Counted from the stretch's first letter, positions 15,268-22,295 are shown. The stretch is DNA of 24,980 bases from CAYGZM01 sp964354365 (GCA_964354365.1 CAYGZM010000053.1:1-24980); one strand, 5' to 3'. A program made the numbers and translations. The notes: generated by a model from the letters alone, not told the origin.

Positions 15268-15642
15268 CCATTTGCTCAGCCGTTTAGTCCTCTGTTAATC
15301 GTGATTCGATGGGTTGTCATTGCGAGGCCTGAAAGGCCGTGGCAATCTCGTAGCTTCGGATGGGTGAGATTGCTTCGCTTCGCTCGCAATGACAGAGGCG
15401 CAAAACATCTGTCACAGACCACTGGCCTGCAATTGAAATTGCGGCAACGAGTCCTGCGAACACCGCAATTCCAGGGTTTTTCTCCGGGGAACTGCCCAAA
15501 TCACCCTATCCGCTACGGCTCGCCGCACAGCCGGATACCTGCGTTTTCAGCCCCAAAACCGGGTTTTGAAGCACTCAGCCAGCCAAAAACACCTGGTAAT
15601 TACGGTATTTTAGGTAAAATGCGCACTTTTCGGACTTTCTGC
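15268..15642. other. Gap containing a palindromic repeat
   Basis: No gene is seen here. The gap contains the dispersed palindrome at 15316-15393 and then low-information sequence up to the promoter at 15643. Confidence 0.55.
15316..15393. repeat. Dispersed palindromic repeat of the GTCATTGCGAG type
   Basis: GTCATTGCGAG (15316-15326) at the left end is matched by its reverse complement CTCGCAATGAC at the right end. Inner arms GCAATCTC and GAGATTGC also pair. The outer and inner arms together make a long hairpin-capable unit of about 78 bases. Confidence 0.75.
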
Positions 15643-15672
15643 TTGACATCGCGGCCAAATCCGGGGTAGTAT
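15643..15672 (+). promoter_or_regulatory. Sigma-70-type promoter for the PEP-CTERM gene
   Basis: TTGACA (15643-15648), an 18-base spacer and TAGTAT (15667-15672), within TAGTATATAG. Transcription would start near 15679 and leave a leader of about 185 bases. Confidence 0.65.
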
Positions 15673-15678
15673 ATAGTT

Positions 15679-15863
15679 GTTCAAGGAGGATGGTGAGAAG
15701 GCTCCTTCATCGAGTCTCCCACCACAAGATTCGGGTTTAGTCCCGACACGGAAGGCAATCGTTCATCGTGCGCGCCGCGCGCAATTGGCGCAAAACGAGT
15801 TTCGGCGTGTTGCCGAATTGAAGAATGAGGTTTAGCTGTAGCTGTTTTAGTGAGGAGCATAAG
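15679..15863 (+). promoter_or_regulatory. Structured 5' leader of the PEP-CTERM gene
   Basis: Several hairpins are packed in this leader. AAGGAG (15683-15688) pairs with CTCCTT (15702-15707). TCGGG (15731-15735) pairs with CCCGA (15742-15746). TGCGCG (15769-15774) pairs with CGCGCA (15778-15783). CAATTGGC (15782-15789) pairs with GCCGAATTG (15812-15820) with one bulge. The gene's ribosome site GAGGAG (15852-15857) follows. No riboswitch class is recognised. Confidence 0.4.
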
Positions 15864-16490
15864 ATGAATAGACTGATTACTACCTGTCTGCTTGTCGTCC
15901 TGGGAGCGGGGTCTGCCGCGTATGCCGCAACCACGTCTCAAATCTGGTACTTCAACACGGAAGAAGTTATGCCCGTGCCCGATGTCGTTGCTAACGCTTA
16001 CGGCGACCCGCAGTTGAAGGTGGATAAGGGTTCTGGAGCCGGCTGGCAAAGTGCGGCCGACGGTCGAACCGGAATTTGGTCTTTGTCCGGCGAAATCGAC
16101 GTGATTATCCCCAACTTTCCGGTTCTCAATCCGTACAAGAAGATTACCATTAACGTGACATGGGCGCCCGGCGGCGTTGATCCTTTCATGCCCGACCAGC
16201 CGCTCGTCGGTGTTGTTGGTCTTGACGTCCCCGCGGACGCGGTCCCCGTGGATGAGCCGGTTATGGAGATTGTGAGTATCACCAATGATCCCCTGGCCGG
16301 CACGCCGTGGGTCCTGTCGATCTACGAGATAATCATTCGGCCCAATCCTCCTAAGGAGTGGATCGCAATCAAGGGCGACATCCTTGTCGATGAGCTGGGC
16401 ATCAGGACTGAGTGTGTCCCCGAGCCGGCCACGATAGGCCTGCTCGGCCTTGGCGGCCTGGCCCTGCTTCGTCTTCGCAGGAAGCGCTAA
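15864..16490 (+). CDS. PEP-CTERM sorting domain protein
   Basis: The 208-aa protein has a cleavable signal (MNRLITTCLLVVLGAGSAAY then AA) and a C-terminal PEP-CTERM tail: the VPEP motif, a hydrophobic helix (ATIGLLGLGGLALL) and the basic end RLRRKR (residues 185-208). Such tails direct the protein to exosortase for processing and surface or exopolymer attachment. The middle is a beta-rich domain (SQIWYFNTEEVMP, GIWSLSGEIDVIIPNFP) with no enzyme motif, probably structural or adhesive. I chose ATG 15864 because GAGGAG precedes it and the signal peptide starts there; the frame is open to an earlier ATG at 15825. It is a single-gene unit with its own promoter and terminator. No exosortase gene is in this window. 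Confidence 0.93.
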   Translation: MNRLITTCLLVVLGAGSAAYAATTSQIWYFNTEEVMPVPDVVANAYGDPQLKVDKGSGAGWQSAADGRTGIWSLSGEIDVIIPNFPVLNPYKKITINVTWAPGGVDPFMPDQPLVGVVGLDVPADAVPVDEPVMEIVSITNDPLAGTPWVLSIYEIIIRPNPPKEWIAIKGDILVDELGIRTECVPEPATIGLLGLGGLALLRLRRKR

Positions 16491-16537
16491 TACTCCTTCA
16501 AGAGTATTGGCCTGACAATATGCTCGTACAAATCCTG

Positions 16538-16568
16538 GGCCTGTACCTGTGGTGCAGGCCTCTTTTTT
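16538..16568 (+). terminator. Rho-independent terminator
   Basis: GGCCTGTACC (16538-16547), loop TGT and GGTGCAGGCC (16551-16560) form a 10-bp stem with one T-G wobble. TC and six T follow. A smaller hairpin (AATACTC / GAGTATT, 16489-16508) overlaps the stop codon. Confidence 0.85.
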
Positions 16569-16712
16569 GTCTGCTGGGCACGTTTCCCACCCACAAGAGA
16601 TTTCAGCACAGAAAAACTGGGTAGTTTTGGTATCCACATCCGGCAGCTTCGTTGGGAAATTTGAACCGCGCGGGCGATTTTGGGGCGGGGGAATTGGGTT
16701 TGATTGGGTTTG

Positions 16713-16776
16713 TATTTCGTATCGCGTATTGCGTATTGCGTATCGCGGGGGGACTGTTTTTGTATCTCGTATTTCG
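16713..16776 (-). repeat. Heptamer tandem arrays
   Basis: Five heptamers run in a row (TATTTCG, TATCGCG, TATTGCG, TATTGCG, TATCGCG at 16713-16747). A further pair (TATCTCG, TATTTCG) is at 16763-16776. Read on the minus strand the units are CGNNATA-like, the same type as at 1239 and 1503. Confidence 0.75.
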
Positions 16777-16870
16777 TCCCGGCGGGACGGGGGAATTGGG
16801 TTTGATTGGGTTTGTTTTTTCGAATCTCCCAGGGGTGGTTTTTTCTCGTAACGCTTTGTAGAATAGGAGG

Positions 16871-17093
16871 TTGCGTTGGTTTTGTCGTTTAGGAAATTGG
16901 GTTTGTTTTGCATAATACAGGGCATGATTTCCTGGCAAATTGGGCCAAATAGGCGATTTGGGAGGCGGCGAGAGTATTGAAGCAGATTCCTCCACTTCGG
17001 CACGCTGGAAGCGTGCCTTCGGTCGGAATGACAGGGCGTACAAGAAGTTGCGTTGGTTTTGGCTTTGCGGAAATTGGGTTTGTTTTGCATAAT
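16871..17093 (-). repeat. 46-base direct repeat pair (MQNKPNF-type element)
   Basis: The segments 16871-16916 and 17048-17093 are both 46 bases long. They both begin TTGCGTTGGTTTTG and end GTTTGTTTTGCATAAT, differing only in the middle. On the minus strand each starts ATTATGCAAAACAAACCC. The 131 bases between them include the hairpin at 16999-17017. Confidence 0.75.
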
Positions 17094-17104
17094 TGACTTA
17101 TAGC

Positions 17105-17128
17105 CACTAAGACACGAAGGTACAAAGG
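17105..17128 (-). repeat. Octamer array, 3 units
   Basis: CACTAAGA, CACGAAGG and TACAAAGG run in a row. It is the reverse-orientation relative of the octamers at 361-384. Confidence 0.65.
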
Positions 17129-17373
17129 AAATAGCCACAGAGAAGGCAGAGAACTTGGCGCGGCTTCGGGCCTTTGGCCCTCAGCCGCAACCAAAAAGTT
17201 CGTCTGGCAAGAAAGTCTCATAACACCTTGATAATAAAGAGGTTGTGATCGCCCAATAGAAAAAACGTGCATAAAAAACAAGAAGATACAAGATTGTATT
17301 ACAGAGAAATAGTCCATTGATAAGAATGGAGGCTTGCTGGCGATGAATTCGCGGCAAGATAGATAAGTTGAGA

Positions 17374-17408
17374 ATGCAAAGATTAAAGTGCAAAGTGCAA
17401 AGTTGCGG
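17374..17408. repeat. Heptamer array, 5 units
   Basis: ATGCAAA, GATTAAA, GTGCAAA, GTGCAAA and GTTGCGG run without a break in register. Confidence 0.7.
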
Positions 17409-17480
17409 AATCTCGACCTCGTCGGGATGGGCGTTTTAGTTGTAGGTTCGTTCTCCATATCAAGAATCCTCTATTTGTTA

Positions 17481-17516
17481 GATGTATATTATACATCATA
17501 CGAGGTTGGGTGTCAA
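17481..17516 (-). promoter_or_regulatory. Consensus sigma-70 promoter with overlapping palindromic operator
   Basis: On the minus strand TTGACA (17516-17511), exactly 17 bases, then TATAAT (17493-17488): both boxes are perfect consensus. The -10 box lies inside a perfect palindrome, GATGTATA-T-TATACATC (17481-17497), which fits a repressor site that blocks the promoter. Confidence 0.75.
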
Positions 17517-17533
17517 GTTAATTTTTCATTAAC

Positions 17534-17569
17534 CGCGGATTACGCGGATTTCGCAGATTATACGGATTT
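17534..17569 (-). repeat. Nonamer array, 4 units
   Basis: CGCGGATTA, CGCGGATTT, CGCAGATTA and TACGGATTT. It is the reverse-orientation relative of the nonamers at 394-420. Confidence 0.75.
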
Positions 17570-17855
17570 GGGCATAAGAGTATATAAGTGTATGCGTATA
17601 TACTTATGAAGTGCCATACGAAATGAGGTTTTGGAGCAGGCGGTTATTTAATCGCAGAGGACATCGTGAGGTTGCCCGGCGGTACTTGGGTGGGCGAGCC
17701 TGACGGCAATTGGGCGCGGGAGCGCGCCGGGGCGGGCAAGCGCAGGGACAAGGGGGCGTGAAGCGGGAAGCGGGAAGCGGGGAGCGGGGAGCGGGACAAG
17801 GGGAAATTCACATTATGAAGCCATCATTTTGTGCTGAACGCAGCCGGATAGCCGT
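17570..17855. other. Repeat-bearing gap
   Basis: No gene is seen. The middle is very G-rich and contains the heptamer array at 17756-17797. Confidence 0.5.
17756..17797 (+). repeat. G-rich heptamer array, 6 units
   Basis: GCGTGAA, GCGGGAA, GCGGGAA, GCGGGGA, GCGGGGA, GCGGGAC. The period is exactly 7, but the unit sequence is unrelated to the AT-richer heptamers elsewhere. Confidence 0.8.
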
Positions 17856-17993
17856 TCAAAGTCCGGCCTTGAAGGCCTTGTCTAAAATCGAGGGTAGAAG
17901 GGCGTCGAGTTCGGCGGCGGTTTGGGGCTGAAGTGGTTTCAGCGAATCGACGTTTGCTTGAGGGTTGTTGAGGTCGGGTCGGACACCTCTAAT
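17856..17993 (-). pseudogene. hsdS: C-terminal remnant of type I restriction specificity subunit
   Basis: On the minus strand, just after the 97-aa gene, an open frame without a start codon reads RPDLNNPQANVDSLKPLQP and then QTAAELDALLPSILDKAFK followed by AGL and stop. The segment AELDALLPSILDKAF with a short tail is the usual C-terminal helix of HsdS subunits. In the same frame a stop (17994-17996) precedes it, so only about 45 codons survive. It marks the downstream edge of the methyltransferase island. Confidence 0.55.
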
Positions 17994-18003
17994 TCACGTT
18001 AGG

Positions 18004-18297
18004 TCACAGCAAGAACGTGAAAAGGGAATGAGCGTTTCCGAAAACGAGGTCGCGGGACTCTTTCGCCTGGGCCAAGGTTATTGACGTACTGTGGGCCGCT
18101 CCGTTTCTGAACGACTCAATGAATCGCCCCCAGTCTTTGATGAATTCCCCCTCCAGAAGGCACGCTGCCTTTTTCTGTTTGCGTAAGTGAGCAACGAGCA
18201 TTCCCAATACCGGGGCCGGTTCAACCTTGTGGCGAACTCGCAATAGTATGTGCCACATCGCTCCCATGGTAAGATGCTTATCTTCGGAGAGAAACAT
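18004..18297 (-). CDS. Small protein with HEPN-type R-x4-H motif
   Basis: The 97-aa helical protein ends with IESFRNGAAHSTSITLAQA; R64-N-G-A-A-H69 fits the R-x4-6-H active-site motif of HEPN ribonucleases, which are common toxins in defence systems. The ATG at 18297 follows the previous stop by two bases, with GAGG overlapping that junction; a TTG at 18303 is also in frame. A normal HEPN domain is a little longer than this protein, so it may be the C-terminal part of a protein that once included the upstream gene: the frame stays open upstream of the ATG and reads YRIPPGPISELRMFL. HEPN assignment rests on one short motif plus helical context. Confidence 0.6.
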   Translation of the reverse strand: MFLSEDKHLTMGAMWHILLRVRHKVEPAPVLGMLVAHLRKQKKAACLLEGEFIKDWGRFIESFRNGAAHSTSITLAQAKESRDLVFGNAHSLFTFLL

Positions 18298-18299
18298 CC

Positions 18300-19127
18300 T
18301 CAACTCACTGATAGGGCCAGGTGGAATCCTGTATTGCCGGCCCGCGTTCCTTCCGGATTGATGATTTCCGTTGCGGTCATCCCGTACTGGTGGGCCAAAG
18401 TCAGCAGTACGTCGAAATAGAGCATCGGTCCAAAAAGCTCTTCGAGATAATGCGTCACCATGCCAATGCTCATCTTCTCTCGGCCAAACTCCAGCGTCTC
18501 TTCGAGCCGATTGGCAAGCAGGTCACGAAGGTAATCCTCGAACTCCTTTTCCATCTGCTGCACATAAGCCAACTCAGCTTGCGCGGCCTCCGAGTTGATC
18601 ACAGGCAACTCCTGACTTCGTGGCGAGGCCAGCACGCGCTGCAGCAGGGAAACCATTTCTGCATAAAGCGCGTATGTCGTGACGTCCTTCGCGCTGGCGG
18701 GTAGCTTGCGAATGAGCTTAAAGCCCAGCAGACTATCCAGCGTGTTCCTCCACCGCTTGAACCTGGCCTTGATAACGGTGAAATCGGCCTGAAATCCGGG
18801 CTGGTTGAGGAAATACTCCAGCACCTCGCGGGCTTCGCGTTCGGCTGTAAGGCACTGCAATATATCAAGCTCTAATTGGTTCCAGACATTTCCCGGCCGG
18901 AGCCTCCCGTTCTGAATGGTATAGTACTGCCCGAAATAATTGTCGGGAAACGTCGCAGGAATTTTCATATTCATACCCAGCATATTTCGGGTTGTGCCGT
19001 TTATGGCCTCAAGAAACTGTTCGTCGCTCAGGCTGTTCGCGTACGATTGCGCCCGAATAATGCTCATGCTCAGGCATTGCTGCAGAAGCTCGCGTCGTTC
19101 ATCCACTTGGTCAGGGGACAGGTTCAT
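18300..19127 (-). CDS. Unrecognised alpha-helical protein of the methyltransferase operon
   Basis: The 275-aa protein is predicted almost all helical, with no signal or membrane segment and no motif I can name. Segments such as AQAELAYVQQMEKEFEDYLRD and ANRLEETLEFGREKM are amphipathic and could form coiled coils. It begins MNLSPDQVDERRELLQQCLS with GGAGGG just upstream, and its start overlaps the methyltransferase stop by 17 bases, so the two are translationally coupled. The last 12-15 residues (from about TRAGNTGF) may be out of frame if a single-base shift separates it from the 97-aa gene. By position it is a partner of the methyltransferase-nuclease protein. Confidence 0.75.
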   Translation of the reverse strand: MNLSPDQVDERRELLQQCLSMSIIRAQSYANSLSDEQFLEAINGTTRNMLGMNMKIPATFPDNYFGQYYTIQNGRLRPGNVWNQLELDILQCLTAEREAREVLEYFLNQPGFQADFTVIKARFKRWRNTLDSLLGFKLIRKLPASAKDVTTYALYAEMVSLLQRVLASPRSQELPVINSEAAQAELAYVQQMEKEFEDYLRDLLANRLEETLEFGREKMSIGMVTHYLEELFGPMLYFDVLLTLAHQYGMTATEIINPEGTRAGNTGFHLALSVS

Positions 19128-21873
19128 TCTTCCCTCCGTCGATAAAGTGCCTTATCTTCTCAAAGTCAACCGCGGCGTCCGGGTGCCGGATATCCAAATC
19201 CTCGAGATAGATATACCCGATTTTCTTGTGCAATCCATCTTTTCGGTTGGCCGGGGAGCCGAGTTTGTTGCGCACTTCGTTGCCGCGTGATTTTGGCACG
19301 ACCAGATAGAGTTCAACCTCTGACTCCGGCGCAGCGGTCAACAGATTTCTGAACCTGTCAATCCCGCTGGTAATAGTGGTTGTTCGTTCAACTTCAAACG
19401 CGGCCACAATCCCCTTGCCCCCATTGTGCCAGATCACGTCTATCTGCTCAATAATATCACGGGCCGCCTTCGGCATGCCCTGTACCCGCTGCGGCAGGTC
19501 GCTGCTCAGCTTGCGGAATTCGGTGTACTTTCCTTGCTCTGTCTTGCCAATGTGCGCCTTTAAGTTCCTTAAGCCCGCCATTTCCACTAATCGTGCAATC
19601 GCAAGGTCATGGTCGGACTCCTCGCTGGTGGCTAGCCGATATTCAACGTCTGCTCCCATTTCAGCAAAAAGCTTTTCGCGATCGATGTCTTCCTTGAGTT
19701 TCCAGACCTTTCGCCCCGCTTTGCCCTTGCTTACCTTGCCTGCTGCGGCTTGAGAAATCGGCATTAACGTGGCTATGCTGCCCAAGACCTGCTGAATCTC
19801 CCGTGCCTCGGCCATGTTGGAGTTGATCAGGTTTTCGTAGATGGTGTTGAGAATATCGTCCTGCGTGGCGAATCCGCGGGCGTAAAGCAATCGCTTGATG
19901 AGATATTCGATCCTCGCCTCCACCGGGACAAAGTCTAATTCTTCATAAGAGGCCTTGTAGTGGTCCCTGCTGTATTTCTCGAGTGCCTCCTTTAACTCGC
20001 TGCCGGGACTCGCTCTCAGGCGCCACCTGCCGGCCTTTTCCTCGAAATTATTGGTTAAGTACGGAACAAGCTCTTTCTCACCGATCTTATCGAGAAGATT
20101 GTTGTTCAGGAGCCAGGGCATCAGCTTCATGTAGATGAGCGAGAGCGACGCCCCTTGATGGTGCAGCATCGCCTCGGCAGCCAGCCGCTCAATCTGCCGT
20201 CCAATCTCCGCATGCTCAATCTGCCTGAATCCCGGCTGCTTATCGACCTTCTGAAACGACAAGATGAAATCACCAAGCATTGACCCACTTCGACGGGTTT
20301 GGATCGTCTGCGTGTAGTTTGCGATTGGCGGCTGATAGATCATCCCGTCGCATTCCGCAAGCCTGAACCCCGCGTCGTGTGCCGCAAGGTGAATGGCGTT
20401 CCACACCTTGAACTCCTTGTTGTGAAATGTCATTACCATCCACCGACCGGCCTTCAGTACGCGATGACATTCACGGAAGACTTCGTATAGCAGCGTTCTG
20501 TATTCAGCAAGGCCTTTCTTGTGTTCTTTGCTGACGACGGCTTCTTCCGTATCATCGATCAGACCGTTCCGGCCGAGAACCCCGCCAACCCACGCCCAGT
20601 AGAAGTTGCACAGTTCCGCATACAGCACGTTGTTCCCATAAGGCGGATCCGTAATCACGCCATCGACCGAACTGTCCGCCAGGGGCAGTTTCGTGGAACT
20701 CCCAGTCCAGATGAATGTCGTGCCGGTACTCAGTAGCTCTTCGTAGGTCTCCCCCATCACGCACTTACCGTCGATCTCTTTCTTCGAGTACTCTTTGCCG
20801 GATTTGATGGCCCGAGATCTGTTTCGCCACGCCTGCCAAGGATTTATCTCGCAGAATACTTCCGGTAGCCAATAAGTGCTGGTTGCCCACTCAATCGGGT
20901 TTCCTCCTTGCCAACCCTTGTTTCGAAAAACCATCTTATTGGTAAACCTCAGCGACGCGCTGAATACAAATCCTAGAAGATCTCTCACGGATTGATCTAA
21001 TTTGGCCTTGGCTGTCTTGATATATGTACCGATTATAGCGTTAGCGAACAAATTGCGGGGCGTGAAGAACTGATCAAACCGCTTGATATGTTCGTTGTAT
21101 GGCCGCCTCAAATCCCACCAGTCGGGCATCTCCAAAGTCGGATGCCACAAGCCCTCTCGCTTAATCCGCTCTCGATGACTTTCTGCAACAGAACGGGCCA
21201 GTTCTATATCACTCTCTGTAGGAGAAAACTCGCCTTTATAACGGCACTTAGGGCAAACAACGTGCACATTTATTAAAACATCGTCGAGACGCTTGCATTC
21301 GGACGGACGCCACTCGGCCTTGCATCCCTTGTGGTAACATCGGTACTTGCCCGCTGAAACGCCTGCAATCTTCTCGCCCTTTCCTACTCGCTCAGCTTTG
21401 TGAAGCTCCACTATCTTACCGCATTCCTTGCACTCAACAACATTGCTCCATTCAAACCAGTCGGCGGGGACTTTTTCGCCACACTTTGGACAAGTCGTTA
21501 AATATAGTTCCTCGATTTTCGCTCGGCACGCCGGTTCGACTTGCTCAAATGCGTCCTTGAGTTCTTCCATATCGACGTCGATAACTTCCATCCGGGTGAT
21601 AAACGTTGCCAAAGGATTGATGTCAACGCCGATGACCTTGCGGCCAAGACGAAGACCTTCGACAACTGTAACGCCTCCTCCGCAAAATGGGTCGAGGACG
21701 ATGCTTCCGGGGTTGGAGTAGTGCTCGATAAGGGAGCGAAAGACGCTCCAGGGCCGGCGGGCAAAATACCTGTGCATCTTATAGACCGCCGTATGGGGTT
21801 TGGCGACCACCGCGTGGTCGATAGGTTTCAGGTTGTCCAAATCCTTTAATTCGTCGGGCATATTCCCCGCCAT
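19111..21873 (-). CDS. DNA methyltransferase fused to putative restriction-endonuclease-like domain
   Basis: This 920-aa protein is an amino-methyltransferase of the DPPY type. Residues 61-67 are DPFCGGG (AdoMet motif I, then VIGVDINPLA), and DPPYGNN at 409-415 is the catalytic motif IV. Between them are Cys pairs (CPKC at 128, CKEC at 148, CPKC at 207, plus C179, C184 and C193) that look like zinc ribbons. After about 545 the protein leaves the methylase fold: a helical linker, a winged-helix-like stretch (about 650-710), and a C-terminal domain with IDVIWHN (D812) and AAFEVERTTTITSGIDRFRNLL (E827, E829). That order resembles a PD-(D/E)xK-type nuclease. It could be a self-contained restriction-modification enzyme. 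I chose ATG 21873; ATG 21861 is the alternative, and the longer frame to 21954 overlaps the hsdR-like fragment. Confidence 0.88.
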   Translation of the reverse strand: MAGNMPDELKDLDNLKPIDHAVVAKPHTAVYKMHRYFARRPWSVFRSLIEHYSNPGSIVLDPFCGGGVTVVEGLRLGRKVIGVDINPLATFITRMEVIDVDMEELKDAFEQVEPACRAKIEELYLTTCPKCGEKVPADWFEWSNVVECKECGKIVELHKAERVGKGEKIAGVSAGKYRCYHKGCKAEWRPSECKRLDDVLINVHVVCPKCRYKGEFSPTESDIELARSVAESHRERIKREGLWHPTLEMPDWWDLRRPYNEHIKRFDQFFTPRNLFANAIIGTYIKTAKAKLDQSVRDLLGFVFSASLRFTNKMVFRNKGWQGGNPIEWATSTYWLPEVFCEINPWQAWRNRSRAIKSGKEYSKKEIDGKCVMGETYEELLSTGTTFIWTGSSTKLPLADSSVDGVITDPPYGNNVLYAELCNFYWAWVGGVLGRNGLIDDTEEAVVSKEHKKGLAEYRTLLYEVFRECHRVLKAGRWMVMTFHNKEFKVWNAIHLAAHDAGFRLAECDGMIYQPPIANYTQTIQTRRSGSMLGDFILSFQKVDKQPGFRQIEHAEIGRQIERLAAEAMLHHQGASLSLIYMKLMPWLLNNNLLDKIGEKELVPYLTNNFEEKAGRWRLRASPGSELKEALEKYSRDHYKASYEELDFVPVEARIEYLIKRLLYARGFATQDDILNTIYENLINSNMAEAREIQQVLGSIATLMPISQAAAGKVSKGKAGRKVWKLKEDIDREKLFAEMGADVEYRLATSEESDHDLAIARLVEMAGLRNLKAHIGKTEQGKYTEFRKLSSDLPQRVQGMPKAARDIIEQIDVIWHNGGKGIVAAFEVERTTTITSGIDRFRNLLTAAPESEVELYLVVPKSRGNEVRNKLGSPANRKDGLHKKIGYIYLEDLDIRHPDAAVDFEKIRHFIDGGKNEPVP

Positions 21874-21950
21874 TTCGCTATTTCCCAAAAAACATCCCTG
21901 ACAGCACACGAAAACGTAAAAACCTACGTTACCACGTCCCCCTCCGCCAG

Positions 21951-22034
21951 TCAAGCTGATTCCGCGTCAAGAAAGCGCCAACCAGCTTCTTCGAGCAGCT
22001 TGTTTATCTTTATCCTGGCTTTTGCCTCTTTCAT
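21951..22034 (-). pseudogene. hsdR: N-terminal remnant of type I restriction subunit R
   Basis: On the minus strand a 27-codon frame reads MKEAKARIKINKLLEEAGWR then FLDAESA and stop. KEA-x-ARIKINKLLEEAGWRF resembles the opening helix of one HsdR subfamily, in which the chain would continue for about 900 residues. Here it stops after 27 codons, 77 bases ahead of the methyltransferase start. It may be a leftover start of a deleted hsdR or a short leader peptide. Family recognition is from memory of that N-terminal signature. Confidence 0.45.
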
Positions 22035-22041
22035 GGCAACT

Positions 22042-22069
22042 ATTGTATATTAAGGGGGCGGGAAACCAA
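22042..22069 (-). promoter_or_regulatory. Possible promoter of the methyltransferase island
   Basis: On the minus strand TTGGTT (22069-22064), a 16-base spacer, then TACAAT (22047-22042). Transcription would begin almost at the ATG of the hsdR-like fragment (22034), implying a leaderless transcript if real. Confidence 0.35.
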
Positions 22070-22160
22070 GTAATAAAAATGCAGGAACATACGAACCTTT
22101 GGGCGGGGGATGAATCGTGGGGTGGATATAGTCGCCGTTGGGACGGGCGGGAGAGATGAG

Positions 22161-22195
22161 AATTCAGAAGACAGAATTCAGAATGTCGAATGATG
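22161..22195. repeat. Heptamer array, 5 units
   Basis: AATTCAG, AAGACAG, AATTCAG, AATGTCG and AATGATG, in register with period 7. Confidence 0.75.
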
Positions 22196-22244
22196 AAGGG
22201 GGATTGCCGGCGGTCTGGGGGCCTGGGAGTGACGAGTCTGAATG

Positions 22245-22278
22245 GATTTCTCCGCTCGCTGCGCTCGGTCGAAATGAC
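22245..22278 (-). repeat. Dispersed repeat, inverse copy of 14539-14603
   Basis: GATTTCTCCGCTCGC at the left and GTCGAAATGAC at the right match, in reverse complement, the two ends of the element inside the cytochrome gene. This copy is shorter in the middle. Confidence 0.6.
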
Positions 22279-22295
22279 AAATGGGGGGTTATGAG

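Larger units (their letters stand above)
16569..17373. other. Repeat thicket without a supported gene
   Basis: This stretch is built mostly of dispersed repeats: duplicated GAATTGGGTTTGATTGGG blocks (16691-16713 and 16793-16815, identical over 23 bases), heptamer arrays, a 46-base direct repeat pair, a 7-bp hairpin (GGCACGC-TGGAA-GCGTGCC, 16999-17017) and an octamer array. Long minus-strand frames through it encode peptides such as MQNKPNF and KTNPI, which are translations of the repeats and not genes. Confidence 0.65.
16889..17458 (-). pseudogene. Promoter-driven reading frame overrun by repeats
   Basis: The frame has an excellent promoter (17488-17516), an AGAGG ribosome site nine bases ahead, and ATG at 17458. 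It begins MENEPTTKTPIPTRSRFRN. From about codon 20 onward the sequence is the heptamer array at 17374-17408 and then the repeat thicket, ending inside the 46-base repeat. Probably only the first 16-20 codons belong to a former gene whose body has been lost. I recognise no family from so short a piece. Confidence 0.3.

Noticed and set aside
15681..17138. A 485-codon minus-strand open frame
   Set aside because: It runs through dispersed repeats, across the terminator and antisense to the PEP-CTERM gene; its peptide is repeat translation with no domain.
16713..17797. CRISPR array
   Set aside because: Repeats are 7-9 bases without spacers of constant length, and the 46-base pair is only two copies; no cas genes are present.
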